This document shows, piece by piece, positions 4,986 through 6,820 of a DNA stretch of 6,820 nucleotides (its first letter is position 1; each line of letters starts with the position of its first letter). Source of the DNA: Acidimicrobiaceae bacterium. GTDB taxonomy: Bacteria > Actinomycetota > Acidimicrobiia > Acidimicrobiales > RAAP-2. The stretch covers positions 1-6,820 of the forward strand of contig JAUTXB010000007.1 of NCBI GenBank assembly GCA_030838245.1. The letters run 5' to 3'. Under the pieces are notes generated by a model that had not been told where the DNA came from, did not search any database, and saw only the letters and a list, made by a program, of their open reading frames with translations. Position numbers and translations under genes: made by a program.

Positions 4986-5864
4986 ATGACCATCACCGCC
5001 AGTACCGTCCAGCTCGACATCGCACCGCTCTCGGGGACCATCGGGGCAGAGATCCGGAACGTGGACCTCCATCAGCCCTTGGACGCCGAGACCGTCCGGG
5101 CCATCCGCCAGGCGCTGCTCGACTACAAGGTGATCTTCTTCCCCGGCCAGCACCTGTCACCGGCCGAGCACAAGGAATTCGCCACGTACTTCGGCCCGAT
5201 CACCAACGCCCACCCGGTCATCCCCGGCCTGGACGACCACCGCGAGGTCTTCGAGATCGACTACACCAAGGCCCGTCACATCGTGGAGTCCGAGCGGGCC
5301 GACTACGGAGACCACGACAAGTGGCACACCGACGTGACCTTCATGGAGACGCCGCCGCTGGGCTCGATCCTCAATGCCATCGTCATCCCCGCCGCCGGTG
5401 GCGACACGCTGTGGGCCGACACCAATGCCGCCTACGAAGGCCTGTCCCAGCCGATCCGAGACCTGGTCGACGGGCTCACCGCCGTCCATGACGGCAACCC
5501 CGCTTTCGGCCGGCTCCTGGGCCTATTGGGACACGGCGAGTGGAACGGCGAGCGGTTCACCGAGCTCCAACCGGTGGAGCACCCGGTGGTGCGGACCCAC
5601 CCCGAGACCGGACGGCGCAACCTGTTCGTGAACCCCGGGTTCACAGCCCGGATCAAAGGGCTGTCCACCAAGGAGAGCTCCGCCCTTCTCGCGTTCTTGT
5701 ACAACCACATGGCCACGCCTGAGTACGTGGTCCGGTACCGGTGGGAGGCGGGGGACCTCGGTTTCTGGGACAACCGGACGACCATGCACTACGCCATTGA
5801 CGACTACGGCGATGCGCACCGAGTCATCCAACGGGTGACCATCCAGGGCGACAAGCCCCACTGA
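4986..5864 (+). CDS. TauD/TfdA family Fe(II)/2-oxoglutarate-dependent dioxygenase
   Basis: This 292-residue cytoplasmic enzyme should hydroxylate the carbon next to a sulfonate or sulfate ester, using O2 and 2-oxoglutarate, so that the product breaks down to an aldehyde plus sulfite or sulfate. Metal ligands are His114 and Asp116 (WHTDVTF) and His268 (DNRTTMHYAIDDY). Thr141 (GGDTLWAD) and Arg279 should hold 2-oxoglutarate, and Arg283 should meet the sulfo group. The spacings His-Thr 27, His-Arg 11 and His-Arg 15 equal those of E. coli TauD as I recall it. His76 (HPVI) matches TauD His70, but Tyr73 and Asn95 of TauD are replaced by Ile79 and His110, with a longer loop between them. Taurine is therefore doubtful, and an alkyl sulfate or other sulfonate is as likely. 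GGGAGG lies 7 bases before ATG. An SsuA-like binding protein follows on the same strand. Confidence 0.93.
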   Translation: MTITASTVQLDIAPLSGTIGAEIRNVDLHQPLDAETVRAIRQALLDYKVIFFPGQHLSPAEHKEFATYFGPITNAHPVIPGLDDHREVFEIDYTKARHIVESERADYGDHDKWHTDVTFMETPPLGSILNAIVIPAAGGDTLWADTNAAYEGLSQPIRDLVDGLTAVHDGNPAFGRLLGLLGHGEWNGERFTELQPVEHPVVRTHPETGRRNLFVNPGFTARIKGLSTKESSALLAFLYNHMATPEYVVRYRWEAGDLGFWDNRTTMHYAIDDYGDAHRVIQRVTIQGDKPH

Positions 5865-5869
5865 GCATC

Positions 5870-5960
5870 CCCGTACTCCGCATCTCCGTACTCTGTTTTG
5901 CCCGTACTCCGCGTCTCCGTACTCTGTTTGCCCGTACTCCGCATCTCCGTACTCTGTTTG
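5870..5960 (+). repeat. Tandem array of three 30/31-bp units (six 15-bp subunits)
   Basis: Three contiguous units occupy 5870-5900, 5901-5930 and 5931-5960. Units 2 and 3 differ at one base, and unit 1 has one extra T in its T-run. Each unit is two related halves, CCCGTACTCCGCATC and TCCGTACTCTGTTTG, both holding CCGTACTC, so GTAC recurs about every 15 bp six times. The array fills most of the 149-bp gap between the dioxygenase stop and the binding-protein start. There are no spacers, so it is not a CRISPR array. Confidence 0.9.
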
Positions 5961-6013
5961 CCCAACCAGGACGGTGACCGCCCGGCCGAGGTCGGCGGCA
6001 CCGAAAGGATCAC

Positions 6014-6820
6014 ATGTCCCCCCGATCTGCCCGTACCCTCGCCTCGACCCGTGGCAGCACGCGCCACCTCGTGCGGGTGGTCGCCGTGGCCACGGCGACC
6101 GCGATGCTCGCCGCCCTCGGGGTGGGGCTGACCGCCTCGGGCGCGCCGGCCGCGACCAAGGCATCCAAGGCATCCAAGGCATCCAAGGCATCCACGGTCA
6201 GCATGGCCGGCGCCACCTTGAACTTCGGGGACCAGGCCGACGAGTTCCAGACTATCTTCAAGGCCACCGGGGGACTGGACGGCGCGCCCTACAAGGTCAA
6301 CTTCTCTAGTTTCCTCACCGGGCCGCCGATCATCGCCGCCCTGGTGGGAGGATCGCTCGACCTCGGCACCATGGCCGAGACGCCGCCCATCTTCGGCCAG
6401 GCCGCCGGGGACCCCATCAAGATCGTGGCCGCCTCCAAGACGGCGAACCCCAACACCAATTCGCTCTACTCGATCATGGTGCCGACGGGTTCGCCCATCA
6501 CCAAGGTCTCGCAGCTGAAAGGGAAGACGGTGGCCTTCCCCACCGGCACCGTGTTCCAGTACGTACTGATCAAGGCGCTGCAGCGGGCCGGGATCTCCTA
6601 CAAGGCCGTGACCGTTGACAACATCGGCATTCCCCAGTCGGTGGCCGCCCTCGAGGGCAAGAGTGTCGACGCCATCGTCACCACCTATCCGTTCACCTCA
6701 CTGGTCCAACAGTCGGGTAAGGGGAAGATCCTGACCACCGGGGCAGGGATCACCGTCGGGCTCGGCTACCTGGTCGCCGGCCAGTCGGCGCTGAAGAACC
6801 CGGTACAGGCCGCCGTCATC
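6014..6820 (+). CDS. SsuA/TauA-like ABC transporter substrate-binding protein (3' truncated)
   Basis: The frame is open from ATG 6014 through the window edge (269 codons seen). Residues 1-46 look like a Sec signal peptide: a basic n-region with several Arg, hydrophobic core VVAVATATAMLAALGVGL (22-39) and an A-P-A site at 44-46. No Cys occurs in this part, so there is no lipobox. Residues 49-60 are four Lys-Ala-Ser repeats forming a linker. From about residue 67 the sequence follows the aliphatic sulfonate/nitrate/taurine-binding fold (NMT1/SsuA-like PBP2): TGPPIIAALVGGSLDLGTMAETPPIF (102-127), then SQLKGKTVAFPTGTVFQYVLIKAL and VAALEGKSVDAIVTTYPF. It would bind an organosulfur ligand outside the membrane and pass it to an ABC permease, presumably encoded downstream. 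AAAGGA lies 4 bases before the ATG. Location beside a TauD-family gene supports sulfonate or sulfate-ester uptake; other anionic ligands remain possible. Confidence 0.9.
   Translation, partial: MSPRSARTLASTRGSTRHLVRVVAVATATAMLAALGVGLTASGAPAATKASKASKASKASTVSMAGATLNFGDQADEFQTIFKATGGLDGAPYKVNFSSFLTGPPIIAALVGGSLDLGTMAETPPIFGQAAGDPIKIVAASKTANPNTNSLYSIMVPTGSPITKVSQLKGKTVAFPTGTVFQYVLIKALQRAGISYKAVTVDNIGIPQSVAALEGKSVDAIVTTYPFTSLVQQSGKGKILTTGAGITVGLGYLVAGQSALKNPVQAAVI
6158..6193 (+). repeat. Four perfect 9-bp coding repeats (Lys-Ala-Ser)
   Basis: AAGGCATCC is repeated four times without a mismatch, encoding Lys-Ala-Ser four times directly after the predicted signal-peptide cleavage site. Perfect DNA identity suggests slippage, so copy number may vary between strains. 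The frame is kept for any copy number. Confidence 0.95.

Noticed and set aside
5870..5960. CRISPR array
   Set aside because: The units are directly contiguous, with no unique spacers between repeats and no cas genes nearby. It is a plain tandem repeat.
5978..5998. CCGCC/GGCGG hairpin before the binding-protein gene as a riboswitch or terminator
   Set aside because: It has only five base pairs with an 11-base loop in GC-rich DNA, no T-run and no conserved riboswitch features.
5523..6191. Minus-strand frame with MPW and EYGDAEYG repeats
   Set aside because: The repeats are translations of the noncoding 30-bp array and the KAS coding repeats on the opposite strand. The rest is antisense to the dioxygenase.

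Overview
The window is high-GC DNA, with GTG starts, purine-rich ribosome binding sites and codons ending mostly in G or C. The style of the proteins suggests an actinobacterium. An acidimicrobial-type lineage is possible, but nothing here fixes the taxon. No rRNA, tRNA, insertion sequence, phage gene or CRISPR array was seen, and no gene-free stretch exceeds about 165 bases.

Left part (1-1523, + strand): the 3' end of a proline-rich protein with a Gly/Asp/Asn-rich tail; a GNAT acetyltransferase of the spermidine/thialysine acetyltransferase-like group; and a protein of unknown function with an Arg-Gly tract at its N-terminus and a ribbon-helix-helix-like segment near its C-terminus. The last gene is probably leaderless, and three 8-bp GTAA-led repeats run into its start codon.

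Middle part (1576-4848): a minus-strand pair consisting of a TetR-family regulator followed by a 14-TM DHA2 (EmrB/QacA-type) drug exporter, with a class I SAM-dependent methyltransferase diverging on the + strand. This is the usual layout of a regulated efflux module. The regulatory DNA is unusually structured: a 37-bp inverted repeat lies between tetR and the exporter. The tetR/methyltransferase intergenic region holds a 10-bp palindrome, three 10-bp tandem repeats and a 16-bp palindrome.

Right part (4849-6820, + strand): a probable organosulfur module. A TauD/TfdA-family Fe(II)/2-oxoglutarate dioxygenase has its own promoter (perfect TTGACA) and a strong ribosome binding site. It is followed by the first 269 codons of an SsuA/TauA-like periplasmic-type binding protein; the permease and ATPase presumably lie beyond the edge. 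The binding protein would capture a sulfonate or alkyl sulfate, and the dioxygenase would release sulfite or sulfate from it. The dioxygenase keeps all metal and 2-oxoglutarate ligands but appears to lack two taurine-contacting residues, so its substrate is probably not taurine. A six-subunit 15-bp tandem array separates the two genes.

No clearly new multi-gene system was found. The most notable items are the repeat arrays in regulatory positions and the RG-tract/RHH-like protein.
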